A DNA stretch of 64,000 nucleotides from Meiothermus taiwanensis DSM 14542 (lineage in GTDB: Bacteria; Deinococcota; Deinococci; Deinococcales; Thermaceae), in NCBI GenBank assembly GCA_000482765.1, contig AXWR01000013.1:1-64000 (forward strand), given 5' to 3'. Positions within the stretch are counted from its first letter, which is position 1; the number at the start of each line of letters is the position of its first letter. Positions 8,754 to 16,401 of this stretch are shown piece by piece. The position numbers and the translations under genes were made by a program. Under the pieces are notes generated by a model. That model had not been told where the DNA came from, searched no databases, and saw nothing but the letters and a program-made list of their open reading frames with translations.

Positions 8754-9674
8754 TCAGAATACACTTTCCAAAAAACCGCCCTGAACTATGGGCCACAGAG
8801 GGATCAGCGGCCTGCTGAGACAAAAGCACCAGGATTGGCGGTAGGCCAACTCCTCACCCAAGCGGCGCAGGTTGTCCTGCAAATTAACAGGGATGTTGGC
8901 CCTCCAGTGCCGGGGGTGCAGCAAAATTTCCACAAACGGAAGACCGGCGTGGATGGCCTCGAGGGGGTTGCCGTCCAGCCATAGGTTGGGGTAGGCCCCA
9001 TCAGAAAAACGCTGGGTGTAGTGTTGCAGCAAGACCAGATCGTAGGCCTCGAGCTCAATACCCAGCTCTTCACGCAGGCCTCGGTCTTGCAGCAGTTCGT
9101 GGTTGATCACCCCCAACCGGCGGTTGAGCCAGTCGCCGTGCGAGGCCACCGTGTGCAGGGGCAGACCGGTGAGGGCCTTTATCCTGCGGTAGTTCTCTGC
9201 GAACAAAGCCCGGATGGCAGGCATATGGGCCTCGACCTCGGCACGGCTTTTGAGGCGGTGGCGTTTAGCGTAGGTAGCGATCTCTTCGTAGTGGTAGCTG
9301 GCCTCGCTGCCTGCGGCGTGAATCTCCTGCATCAGATTCACATGCAGGGTGGAGAGTCGAAAGTAAAACGAGGCCTGCACACCCATTTCGCGCACAACCC
9401 GCCACAAAGCCCGTGTGGTACGCAGGTCAGTATCAATGTCCAGCCGCAAAACCAGGTATGGGCCATCCTGAAGCTGCCCGGCCTTGATCTTTTCCCAGAT
9501 GGAAGCGATGGAGTGCACCTGGTAGCCCTGGGCCAGGGCCTGCTCGAGCAAACTGTGCAGTTCATGCACCCGACTGGGGAGTAAAAAGTCGGAGTAAAAG
9601 CGATGCCAACCTGACCGCAAAGCCTGCTGAAGTTTGAGAGACTTTGAAGGTGTTGAAGGTGCCTGCATACTCAA
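8754..9674 (-). CDS. Polysaccharide-deacetylase-fold protein
   Basis: 306 residues, cytosolic (no signal peptide). Motifs recall NodB-type carbohydrate esterases: an acidic strand LRLDIDTD (76-83, motif 1 position), His128 in SYHYEE, His179 in ASHGDW, and LLHPRHW (251-257) in the position of the final histidine motif. These suggest a metal-binding deacetylase or related fold, but spacing differs from classical NodB, so activity is unproven. The TTG at 9674 has GGAG 7 nt upstream and overlaps the preceding glycosyltransferase stop; an ATG at 9668 is possible. It is the last gene of the wzx-wzy-GT4 unit, so its substrate may be a repeat-unit sugar. Confidence 0.65.
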   Translation of the reverse strand: MSMQAPSTPSKSLKLQQALRSGWHRFYSDFLLPSRVHELHSLLEQALAQGYQVHSIASIWEKIKAGQLQDGPYLVLRLDIDTDLRTTRALWRVVREMGVQASFYFRLSTLHVNLMQEIHAAGSEASYHYEEIATYAKRHRLKSRAEVEAHMPAIRALFAENYRRIKALTGLPLHTVASHGDWLNRRLGVINHELLQDRGLREELGIELEAYDLVLLQHYTQRFSDGAYPNLWLDGNPLEAIHAGLPFVEILLHPRHWRANIPVNLQDNLRRLGEELAYRQSWCFCLSRPLIPLWPIVQGGFLESVF

Positions 9675-10834
9675 CTCAACGCTCCCTCGAGCAGCTGACG
9701 GTACAACTGTACCAGTGCCTGTGCATTTCGGCTGGCATCGTAATAGTGGTAGACGTGCTGCCGCAAGCGCTCACCCCGGGCCTGGGCCTCCAGCGGGTTG
9801 CTCCGCACCTGGGCGATGGCCGCCAGAATCGCTGCCGGGCTGATCTCCTCGAGGCGGTAACCGGTCTCGGGGGTCACAATTTCGGGTGTACCCCCCCGGT
9901 TGCTGGCGATCACCGGCAGACCCACCGCACCGGCTTCCACCACCACCGTGGGCAATCCTTCGCGGTAGGAGGGCAGGATGAGCGCATCGGCAGCGGCCAT
10001 GTAGCGGCGTACCACCGCATTGGGTTGCTGGCCCAATAAAATACGCTGCGTTCGAGAAGTACCCCCCAGACCATCACGCAGCGGCCCATCGCCGATAAAT
10101 ACAGCCAGCACCCCCTCATCGTCGAGTTGACGCAAGGCTTCGGAGAGCTCGAGCACCCCCTTGTACTGCACCAGCGTGCCCACAAACAGCAAGACAAAGC
10201 GATCCTGGGGAAGGCCAAGCTGAGAGCGAAGCGCTGTTTTGTCGGGATTTTCTTGTATTGGCGGCAGTCTGAGGCCCACCCGGTGGGTCAGCACCGGGCG
10301 CTGGGTGCGGGCCTGGGCTTTTTGACGGATTCCATCGCTTACCGCCAGAATCAGGTCGGCCTGGGCCAGCACCCGCTCGTAGTATTTACGGTAACGGGGG
10401 CTCTGCTCGGGGTAGGTGTTGGCGTCGTCGCCGTGCAGCGTAACCACCAGCGGCTTCTTCCAGCGGCGCTTGAGTAAAAGACCCAGGGTTCCCTCGGGAT
10501 GGGCGAAGTGGGCGTGGATCAGATCGCAGGGATGCGCTGGCAGCGAGAAGACTTTTAATCGGTGCGGCCACCCCCAAAGATTTTCATTCGGGAAGGCCAG
10601 GTAGCGAGGACGCAACACCCGAACACCCTCCACGTCATACCGATTGGGAATCTGGGCATAGGCCCGCCAGTTTGGTTTGAGCCGGGCCATTCCCGGCAGT
10701 ACCAGCGGTATGGGCGCGTGCACGTCTACCTGCACCCCCAGGCGCTGTAGCTCCAGGGCCTGGGTCTGCACAAAAATACAGGCCGAAGGGTGTACATTCG
10801 AAGGGAAATCAGGGCTTAGAAACAACACGCGCAT
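9671..10834 (-). CDS. GT4-family glycosyltransferase
   Basis: 387 residues, GT-B fold glycosyltransferase family 4. It opens with a Rossmann strand and loop (VLFLSPDFPS) and shows HGDDANTYPEQ around 134-144. The diagnostic E-x7-E pair is Glu292 and Glu300 in REGLPTVVVE, followed by AGAVGLPVIAS. The ATG at 10834 is chosen because GAGGTGG sits just upstream; a GTG at 10843 would place that site inside the gene. It starts inside the 3' end of the wzy-like gene, so translation is probably coupled. It likely adds one sugar of the repeat unit on the cytoplasmic face. Confidence 0.85.
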   Translation of the reverse strand: MRVLFLSPDFPSNVHPSACIFVQTQALELQRLGVQVDVHAPIPLVLPGMARLKPNWRAYAQIPNRYDVEGVRVLRPRYLAFPNENLWGWPHRLKVFSLPAHPCDLIHAHFAHPEGTLGLLLKRRWKKPLVVTLHGDDANTYPEQSPRYRKYYERVLAQADLILAVSDGIRQKAQARTQRPVLTHRVGLRLPPIQENPDKTALRSQLGLPQDRFVLLFVGTLVQYKGVLELSEALRQLDDEGVLAVFIGDGPLRDGLGGTSRTQRILLGQQPNAVVRRYMAAADALILPSYREGLPTVVVEAGAVGLPVIASNRGGTPEIVTPETGYRLEEISPAAILAAIAQVRSNPLEAQARGERLRQHVYHYYDASRNAQALVQLYRQLLEGALS

Positions 10835-12095
10835 AGCTGCCACCTCGAACCATCATGGCCAGACCGTGTAGAAGCGCAATGGTTAGCCAGAGGTACTTGC
10901 GCTCCAGAATCCCTAAAAATGCCCCCTGAATCAGGTAGGCCAGGAGACAGGCTTTGAGGATCAGAATCAGATCTGGATGCACTGCCTGCCGTAAGCTTAC
11001 CTGCAGCAACACCCACATCCAGGCCAGAAATATACCCAGTCCTATAAGACCCACCTCGCTAACGAGCTCGAGGTAGATGTTGTGAGCGCCCCGGCCATCG
11101 GTGATGTAGTAGGTGTCGATGGACTCGAGGTCAGACTCAGCGGCAATCCCCTGTCCAAACAAAGTTGTAAAGGTGCCCAGTCCATGTCCAAAAATGAGAT
11201 TTTGTTGTGCAATGTACCATCCAACCGTCCAAATAGCGGTTCGACCTGCCCCCCCATCCTCGGCTGCCGAGGTAATGCGGGAGGTCAGGAACTGGTTGAC
11301 CGCTGGCAGCTGAAACAGCGCCAGGCCCACCAAGCCAAAGGTCACACCCAGCGAAAGAAACTGCCGCCAACCCAGGCGGGGCAGCACCACCAGCGCCAGG
11401 GTAATTATGATGGCTACCCAAGCACTGCGGGTGCCCGAAAGCACCACCGCTAAAGTGCACAAGGCAAAGCAAAGCATGCTATACCAGCGCATCCAGGGGC
11501 TTTTTGTGGTCAACCACAGCCCCACTGCTATCAGGGAACCCAACAAAACCACTGCCGCAAAATCGGCGGCATCTGCTGCTCCCGTAAAGGTAGTGCGGCT
11601 CAACGGATTACGCAGATAGTTGAAGATGCCCTGTAGCGCAGCAATACTGGCCCCCAGCGAGTAAAAGAACAGCGTAGGCTGTAGAGTATTGGGCCGCACC
11701 ATAATAAAAAAAGCGATGGCCAAGGCCCCCACCAGTTGCTGAGCCAGGGCCTGCAGCTTGTCCCAAGTAGCTGATGGGTCGGCCGACCAAAAATAGCTCA
11801 AACATGCCCAAAAAAGCAGTACCACCGCGAGTATAGAAATTCGCAATCGAGGAATATACCGCCATGTGAGAACCAGGGCCGGAAACCAGGCGATTTTCGG
11901 GCGCCTGATCTGAAAAACCAAAGAAAGCAAAAATAAACCCAGTAGCGCCTTGGATAAGGTGAACACCCCTTCGATAGCAAAAACTCCCTCGAGCGGCAGG
12001 CTAAAAGTGTATAGGTACAGCAAAATTTGTGGGAAGGCCAGCCAAGACCACAAAGGGAACAACAAGGCCGCCGTTACTGGCGCAACCAGTCTCAT
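10809..12095 (-). CDS. O-antigen polymerase/ligase (Wzy/WaaL-type) membrane protein
   Basis: 428 residues with about ten to twelve hydrophobic segments. The conserved O-antigen ligase/polymerase region is recognisable: WSADPS (103-108), SGTRSAW (220-226), then a large periplasmic loop with GRTAIW (284-289), FGHGLGTF (302-309) and AHNIYLE (337-343). The family joins undecaprenyl-linked glycans outside the inner membrane; polymerase and ligase cannot be separated by sequence. The start at 12095 forms an ATGA overlap with the flippase stop and has AGGAAGG upstream. A longer frame running back to 12446 only shadows the flippase gene. Confidence 0.8.
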   Translation of the reverse strand: MRLVAPVTAALLFPLWSWLAFPQILLYLYTFSLPLEGVFAIEGVFTLSKALLGLFLLSLVFQIRRPKIAWFPALVLTWRYIPRLRISILAVVLLFWACLSYFWSADPSATWDKLQALAQQLVGALAIAFFIMVRPNTLQPTLFFYSLGASIAALQGIFNYLRNPLSRTTFTGAADAADFAAVVLLGSLIAVGLWLTTKSPWMRWYSMLCFALCTLAVVLSGTRSAWVAIIITLALVVLPRLGWRQFLSLGVTFGLVGLALFQLPAVNQFLTSRITSAAEDGGAGRTAIWTVGWYIAQQNLIFGHGLGTFTTLFGQGIAAESDLESIDTYYITDGRGAHNIYLELVSEVGLIGLGIFLAWMWVLLQVSLRQAVHPDLILILKACLLAYLIQGAFLGILERKYLWLTIALLHGLAMMVRGGSYARVVSKP

Positions 12096-13522
12096 ATCAA
12101 ACCTTCCTTTCTGAGTTCTTTGGCAGTAAAAAACAGGACTATAGCGCCTAATAATACTGTTAGGCCCAACAGGCTCCAGCCGGCAACCCAGTGGGTAAGC
12201 CCCCAAAGCAGCAGCAAAGCCGGCAGGTTGAGCCAGACGTACCTGCGCAGACTTCGCCCAAAATCGGCCCAGCGTGCCCCGGCTGCGCGGAAAAATAGGG
12301 CCAGTGACATTCCAGCCACCAGGGCACTGCTCGAGGCGAACAAAAAGACTGCCCAGTACATCTGCTGGGTGGCAATACCCAAGTAGATGGCTCCCATGCG
12401 CAAGGCCAGTTCGAAGACAGTAAAAACCAGCAAGGTTTGCTGCCATTCCCTAACAGTTAGCAAAGTGGAAAGGGGCTGGGCCACAATGGAAAGAAGCAGG
12501 TATGGCGCCAGCAACCGGGCATACACCCCGGCTTCGTACCAGTTGGGCCCAAAAATCAGAGGGAAGGCCTGGGGCGAGACCACAAACAATGCACCAAATA
12601 TCGGCAACCCCACCGCTATCAGCATGGTGGCAGTTCGGACAGTGAGCTGGGCCAGCTCGGGGGTCTCGCGGGCTGCGGCAGCACGAGCAAAAAAAACCTG
12701 CCCAATGGACTGGGCCACCAGGGTTACCGGAATGGTGGTAAGGCGGTAACTCAGGCTAAACTGACCCATCGCAGCAGTGCCGAAAAAAGCGGTCAACAAA
12801 ATAAATGGTAGGTGAAAGCTGGCCGCCGTTAGCAAAGCCGCGCTGGTACCAAAAACCAGGAAACTCCGGTAGCGGCGGGCCGTCTGTTGCAAGGTGTGCC
12901 AGGTGATGCCCTCGAGGCTCCGGGGCCACAAACGCCACAAAGCCTGAACCCCCCCCAAGCGCCCGAAGACGTCGCCCAGTAAAAGCCCCGCTGGCCCCTT
13001 AACAAGCAGCCCCAGGGCCACCTGGGTCAAAGCCTGCCATAAGCCTTGCTGAAACTTGGTCTGGGCCAGTACGCCAAAGCGCTGTAACCGCAAGGCCCAC
13101 ATACTGCCCGATTGCATAAGGGCTATGCAAGCCAGCCCCACCCCCACTAGGGCCGCGAACCAGCCTGGGATTGGAACACCCAACCACACCGATAAGACAT
13201 CCCGAAAAAACCAAAAAAACCCACCTATCAGCAGGCTCAAGCCCAGGCCAACGCCCACTGCAATTAGCAAAAGCCCACGGGCTTCTCGCTCCTCTTTGGG
13301 TAGCTGGATGGCCTGCTCGTAGCGAAGGTTGATCACCACTGCGGCCAAAGAAAGGATGGAGCCATACAAGGCCCACCAGCCAAAATCTTCCGGCTTATAT
13401 ACACGGGTCAGAAGGGGCTGTACCAGAACGACCAGACCCTGGCCCAGCACCGTACTGCTGGCCAGCAGGGCCGCGTTCCCCACAAAAGACGTTTGCGTCA
13501 GAAAACTTTTGATCCGGGTCAT
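12092..13522 (-). CDS. wzx: Wzx-type polysaccharide flippase
   Basis: 476 residues, polytopic membrane protein with about 12-14 hydrophobic segments, of the MOP/polysaccharide-transport superfamily. The N-terminus is typical (SFVGNAALLASSTVLGQG, then PLLTRVYKPEDFG), as is the central VAQSIGQVFFARAA. The family flips undecaprenyl-diphosphate-linked repeat units across the inner membrane. It heads a four-gene minus-strand unit (wzx, wzy-like, GT4, deacetylase-fold) in which the reading frames overlap by 3 to 26 bp. The divergent neighbour is a Wzz-like protein, so a complete Wzx/Wzy export set is present. Confidence 0.85.
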   Translation of the reverse strand: MTRIKSFLTQTSFVGNAALLASSTVLGQGLVVLVQPLLTRVYKPEDFGWWALYGSILSLAAVVINLRYEQAIQLPKEEREARGLLLIAVGVGLGLSLLIGGFFWFFRDVLSVWLGVPIPGWFAALVGVGLACIALMQSGSMWALRLQRFGVLAQTKFQQGLWQALTQVALGLLVKGPAGLLLGDVFGRLGGVQALWRLWPRSLEGITWHTLQQTARRYRSFLVFGTSAALLTAASFHLPFILLTAFFGTAAMGQFSLSYRLTTIPVTLVAQSIGQVFFARAAAARETPELAQLTVRTATMLIAVGLPIFGALFVVSPQAFPLIFGPNWYEAGVYARLLAPYLLLSIVAQPLSTLLTVREWQQTLLVFTVFELALRMGAIYLGIATQQMYWAVFLFASSSALVAGMSLALFFRAAGARWADFGRSLRRYVWLNLPALLLLWGLTHWVAGWSLLGLTVLLGAIVLFFTAKELRKEGLI

Positions 13523-13666
13523 ATAAGGCCGTGAGGATTTCGGTTTTGCCCCGGCTCAGGAGCACTTCTGCCTCAATGGTACACAGCTTAGTTGCGGGCA
13601 CTGGTTCTTCTGCGTAACCCCAAGCGTTAATCTCTTGTAGAAGGAGTTATTTCTGGGGGCGTTGGG

Positions 13667-13696
13667 TTGTTTTCGCTGGCATTCGTGCGGTAATAC
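13667..13696 (+). promoter_or_regulatory. Candidate promoter for the wzz-like gene
   Basis: TTGTTT (13667-13672) and TAATAC (13691-13696) with an 18-bp spacer, about 86 bp before the ATG at 13783. The sequence lies in the 260-bp divergent region between wzx and the wzz-like gene, in which I see no gene. Confidence 0.3.
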
Positions 13697-13782
13697 GGTT
13701 AGGCTGAATCCGCAGGGGCCGGGCTGGCCAAAAGGTGGGGTTTCCCGGCCATTAGGTTCGGCTGAGAACTCGAGGAAACACA

Positions 13783-14568
13783 ATGAGAAGCACATCCAGC
13801 ATCAATGATTTCGATCGCTTACTCTTGAGCTTTAGCCGCTACATGTGGGTATTGCTAGGGGTTTCGGTGTTAATTGCAGTAGTAGCTTACCTGCTGAGTG
13901 TATCCCAGCCACGTGTCTACGAAGCCTCGGCCCGTTTGCTCTCAGCCCAGCCGGTTGAACTAGGTTCTACTATCAGCACACCGCGGTTCCAGCCCCTCGC
14001 CGCAGCCGCCTACCGCGAAGCTGCCTACGGAACGCTGGTACTGGAGCAGATGAACCGTCGCTTTCCTGGCGTATTACCAAACGAAGTAGCGAAAGTGCGA
14101 GAAAAATTGCGTATCCGCTCTATCGAGACGGTAGGCTCGAGTTCCACTGTTTTTGTATTGAGCGCTCGTGATAACGATCCCCAACGCTCGGCAAACTTAG
14201 CCAACGCCTGGGCTGAAGCCCTGCGCACCTGGGAAGAAGCCCTGATTCGAGACAACTTCAAACGCGCCAGCATTTCGCTAGAAAACCGGATCCGTTGGGT
14301 AGATATTCAAATTTCGCAGGCTAACAACCGCACAGACCAAACCGTGCTGCGTGAGCTACGCACCAGCCTCGAACGTGAGCTAGGAATCATACGCTCGCTG
14401 GAAAACAGCGCCACCGGCCAGCTCTCACTCCTAGCCCAGGCCGAAGTACCCACCGAGGCCATCTGGCCGCGTCCTTTGCTCACCGCAGGCATTGCTGCCA
14501 TCTCTACCCTGTTGCTCGGATTTATCCTGCTGGCCGTTCGAGACCGGTTGTTAGGCCCCACCGGGTAG
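13783..14568 (+). CDS. Wzz-like polysaccharide chain-length protein
   Basis: 261 residues with the topology of polysaccharide co-polymerases: a hydrophobic segment near the N-terminus (about 24-42), a periplasmic domain with a long helical stretch (about 130-215), and a second hydrophobic segment near the C-terminus (about 232-252) preceded by PTEAIWPRPLL, in the position of the proline-rich Wzz signature. There is no C-terminal tyrosine-kinase domain, so it resembles Wzz rather than Wzc. It would set chain length for the Wzy polymer. AGGA lies before the ATG. It is transcribed away from wzx. Confidence 0.75.
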   Translation: MRSTSSINDFDRLLLSFSRYMWVLLGVSVLIAVVAYLLSVSQPRVYEASARLLSAQPVELGSTISTPRFQPLAAAAYREAAYGTLVLEQMNRRFPGVLPNEVAKVREKLRIRSIETVGSSSTVFVLSARDNDPQRSANLANAWAEALRTWEEALIRDNFKRASISLENRIRWVDIQISQANNRTDQTVLRELRTSLERELGIIRSLENSATGQLSLLAQAEVPTEAIWPRPLLTAGIAAISTLLLGFILLAVRDRLLGPTG

Positions 14569-14597
14569 CTGCAAAAGCATTCTTATGCCCTCCGGCG

Positions 14598-14680
14598 GCG
14601 AACCAACCTGACCGCAGGGATACGCGTTCTTCAGCGAGCGTAGCGAGGGGTGGGCTCGAGGATGCAAAAAGCTGGCCTCT
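14598..14680 (+). repeat. Dispersed intergenic repeat, unit C
   Basis: Aligns by eye with 41993-42074: both share GCGAACCAACC/CCGAACCAACC, then ACC(A/G)(A/C)AGGGA(C/T)ACG, a TTCTTC...GAGCGT(A/G)GCG block, GGGGTG, and a closing AGGATGCAA(A/G)AAGCTGGCC. Lies between the wzz-like gene and the beta-helix gene. Confidence 0.75.
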
Positions 14681-14700
14681 GATGGTCTTTACCCTGGATA

Positions 14701-14850
14701 ATACCGGATTCGGTTAGTTCGTTACCGAATGGTGGCGAACTAACCCGACCGAAGGGAGTGCTCTAGGATTCAAAAAGATAGCCTCTTAATGTTTTTGTGT
14801 TTGGAGATTATGTTTTTGAATCCGGTATAACTATCTTTCTGAATCCGGTA
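14701..14850 (+). repeat. Dispersed intergenic repeat, unit A, with inverted repeats
   Basis: Begins ATACCGGATT, as unit B does, and contains a perfect 10-bp inverted repeat (14712-14721 with 14736-14745, 14-nt loop), then ACCGAAGGGA and CTAGGATTCAAAAAGATAGCC. A second inverted pair follows: 14767-14782 with 14831-14846 (one mismatch). The opening ATACCGGATTC is itself mirrored at 14818-14828. Confidence 0.75.
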
Positions 14851-14965
14851 ATTGAGGTACCTGGGCCAAAAATCCACCACAGATCCGGGGATGGTTGTGT
14901 TGTCCAGAGGCAAATGGCTATATTGGTGTACCACGTGTATTCGCTTGATAATCGTTGTGGTGCTT

Positions 14966-16147
14966 ATGAGAAAACAATCCATTGCCCCCCATATCCCTCA
15001 ACCATCGGTTAGGCATATCAGCCTGATCTGGGTGGTGGCATTCCTGGTTGTTTTGCTTGCGGCCTGCATTACCAGTTCTCAGCACAACACCCCAATCCCC
15101 AGCCCGGACACCTCGTATGGCTTGTTCAGCATTCCCAGCGGCCCCACCTACTACGTGGGCCCCGGCGGCAGCAACACCAACGACGGCTCCCGCGACCGCC
15201 CCTGGGCCACCCTCTCCTTCGCCGTCCAGCGGCTCAAGCCCGGCGACGTCCTGCGGGTGCTCCCAGGCTCCTACAACGAGTCCGTCCAGGTTACCGTCTC
15301 CGGTACCCCCAGCCAGCGCATCACCATCGCCTCCGATACCCGCTGGGGCGCCAAGTTGAACGCCCAGGGCAATCTCTTCGGTATTGATGTGCGCGGTAGC
15401 TACGTGGATATCGTAGGGTTTGAAGTTACCAACGCCACCAACAGCGGCATCATCAGCTGGGCCCCTTACAACCGCTTCCTCTTCAACCATATCTACGGCA
15501 TCCGTGCCCAGTGTGACACCAACGGTGGGGCGGGGATTAACGCCAGCCAGCCCAACGCCAGCAACACCAGCATTTTGAGCAACCTGGTGCATGATATAGG
15601 CGATCTTGCCGCAGGCCCCTGCACCCGCATCCACGGCATCTACCAAGGAAGCCCCAAAGGCATCATTCAGAACAATATTATCTACCGCGCCCGGGGCTTT
15701 GGCATCACCACCTGGCAGGCCGCTACGGCTGTGGTGATGACCCATAACCTCTCCTTCGCCAACCTGTACGGCGGCATCTCGGTGGGCTCGGGCGAAAATA
15801 CCCTCGGCAACAAAGCTGAAAACTTCCTGGTGGCCAACAACATTGTGGTGGGCAACCCCCGCGGCATCAGCGAGGAAAACAACACCGGGGTTAACCGATT
15901 TTTGAACAACCTGGTCTGGAACAACGCCACCAACTGGGCTCTGCTCACCAGCAGCCAGCAAAACAGCCTGAACGAAGATCCCCGCTTTGTTCAATTCAAA
16001 GCCGATGGCTCCGGCAACTACTATCTGAGCAACGATAGCCCAGCCATTGACAAAGGCATTCGTGAGGCTGCACCTGGCTTTGATTTCATGGGCCACCCCC
16101 GCATCCTGGGGATAGCCCCCGACCTTGGCCCCATAGAAACCCGCTAA
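14966..16147 (+). CDS. Right-handed beta-helix lipoprotein (DUF1565-like)
   Basis: 393 residues when started at the ATG at 14966, which places the signal peptide and lipobox (LLAAC) at the N-terminus; the frame is open upstream but the extra residues precede the signal peptide. Residues about 52-110 (YYVGPGGSNTNDGSRD, PWATLSFAVQ, LKPGDVLRVLPGSYNE) match the start of DUF1565/pectate-lyase-like beta-helix proteins, and short N/G-rich coils follow to the end. The fold is shared by polysaccharide lyases, C5-epimerases and binding proteins. It is probably exported and may act on or bind the polymer made by this locus. Paralogue of the truncated gene at the window start. Confidence 0.8.
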   Translation: MRKQSIAPHIPQPSVRHISLIWVVAFLVVLLAACITSSQHNTPIPSPDTSYGLFSIPSGPTYYVGPGGSNTNDGSRDRPWATLSFAVQRLKPGDVLRVLPGSYNESVQVTVSGTPSQRITIASDTRWGAKLNAQGNLFGIDVRGSYVDIVGFEVTNATNSGIISWAPYNRFLFNHIYGIRAQCDTNGGAGINASQPNASNTSILSNLVHDIGDLAAGPCTRIHGIYQGSPKGIIQNNIIYRARGFGITTWQAATAVVMTHNLSFANLYGGISVGSGENTLGNKAENFLVANNIVVGNPRGISEENNTGVNRFLNNLVWNNATNWALLTSSQQNSLNEDPRFVQFKADGSGNYYLSNDSPAIDKGIREAAPGFDFMGHPRILGIAPDLGPIETR

Positions 16148-16149
16148 AT

Positions 16150-16214
16150 ACCGTTACCTGCCGACCTCTCATGAAGCGTTGAGTTCACATACCTAGAGGT
16201 GAATCTGTAACGGT
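16150..16214. repeat. Nested inverted repeat downstream of the beta-helix gene
   Basis: Outer arms ACCGTTAC (16150-16157) and GTAACGGT (16207-16214) are perfect. Inner arms ACCTCT (16164-16169) and AGAGGT (16195-16200) are perfect and separated from the outer arms by 6 nt on each side. An innermost TGAA/TTCA pair sits at 16172-16175 and 16184-16187. There is no T-run, so it is not a standard terminator. Confidence 0.65.
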
Positions 16215-16401
16215 CATTGCGTCAAAAAAACCTGGCCGGAAGCATAAAACTAACTACACTACGTAAGATGAGCAAGCTATATACGGAAGTCGCAAATGGT
16301 GCGGCGCGCGCACCTAGTTCGCAAAGACGGCACTCACCAGGCCCAGCCAGCGCTGGCCAGGAAAACTTCCACCATCTCAGAACTGCCTCACCGGAGGTTG
16401 T

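Larger units (their letters stand above)
14569..14965. other. Intergenic region, 397 bp, filled with repeat units
   Basis: No gene is seen. The stretch holds two units of a dispersed repeat (14598-14680 and 14701-14850, listed separately) and then about 115 bp before the beta-helix lipoprotein start that must hold its promoter. Confidence 0.6.

Noticed and set aside
12096..12446. Longer N-terminus for the wzy-like gene
   Set aside because: The extra residues are Gly/Arg/Pro-rich, overlap the flippase gene in another frame, and the ATG at 12095 has AGGAAGG and an ATGA overlap.
13523..13782. tRNA or riboswitch in the wzx/wzz divergent region
   Set aside because: No cloverleaf, T-loop or known aptamer pattern could be found there or in any other gap.
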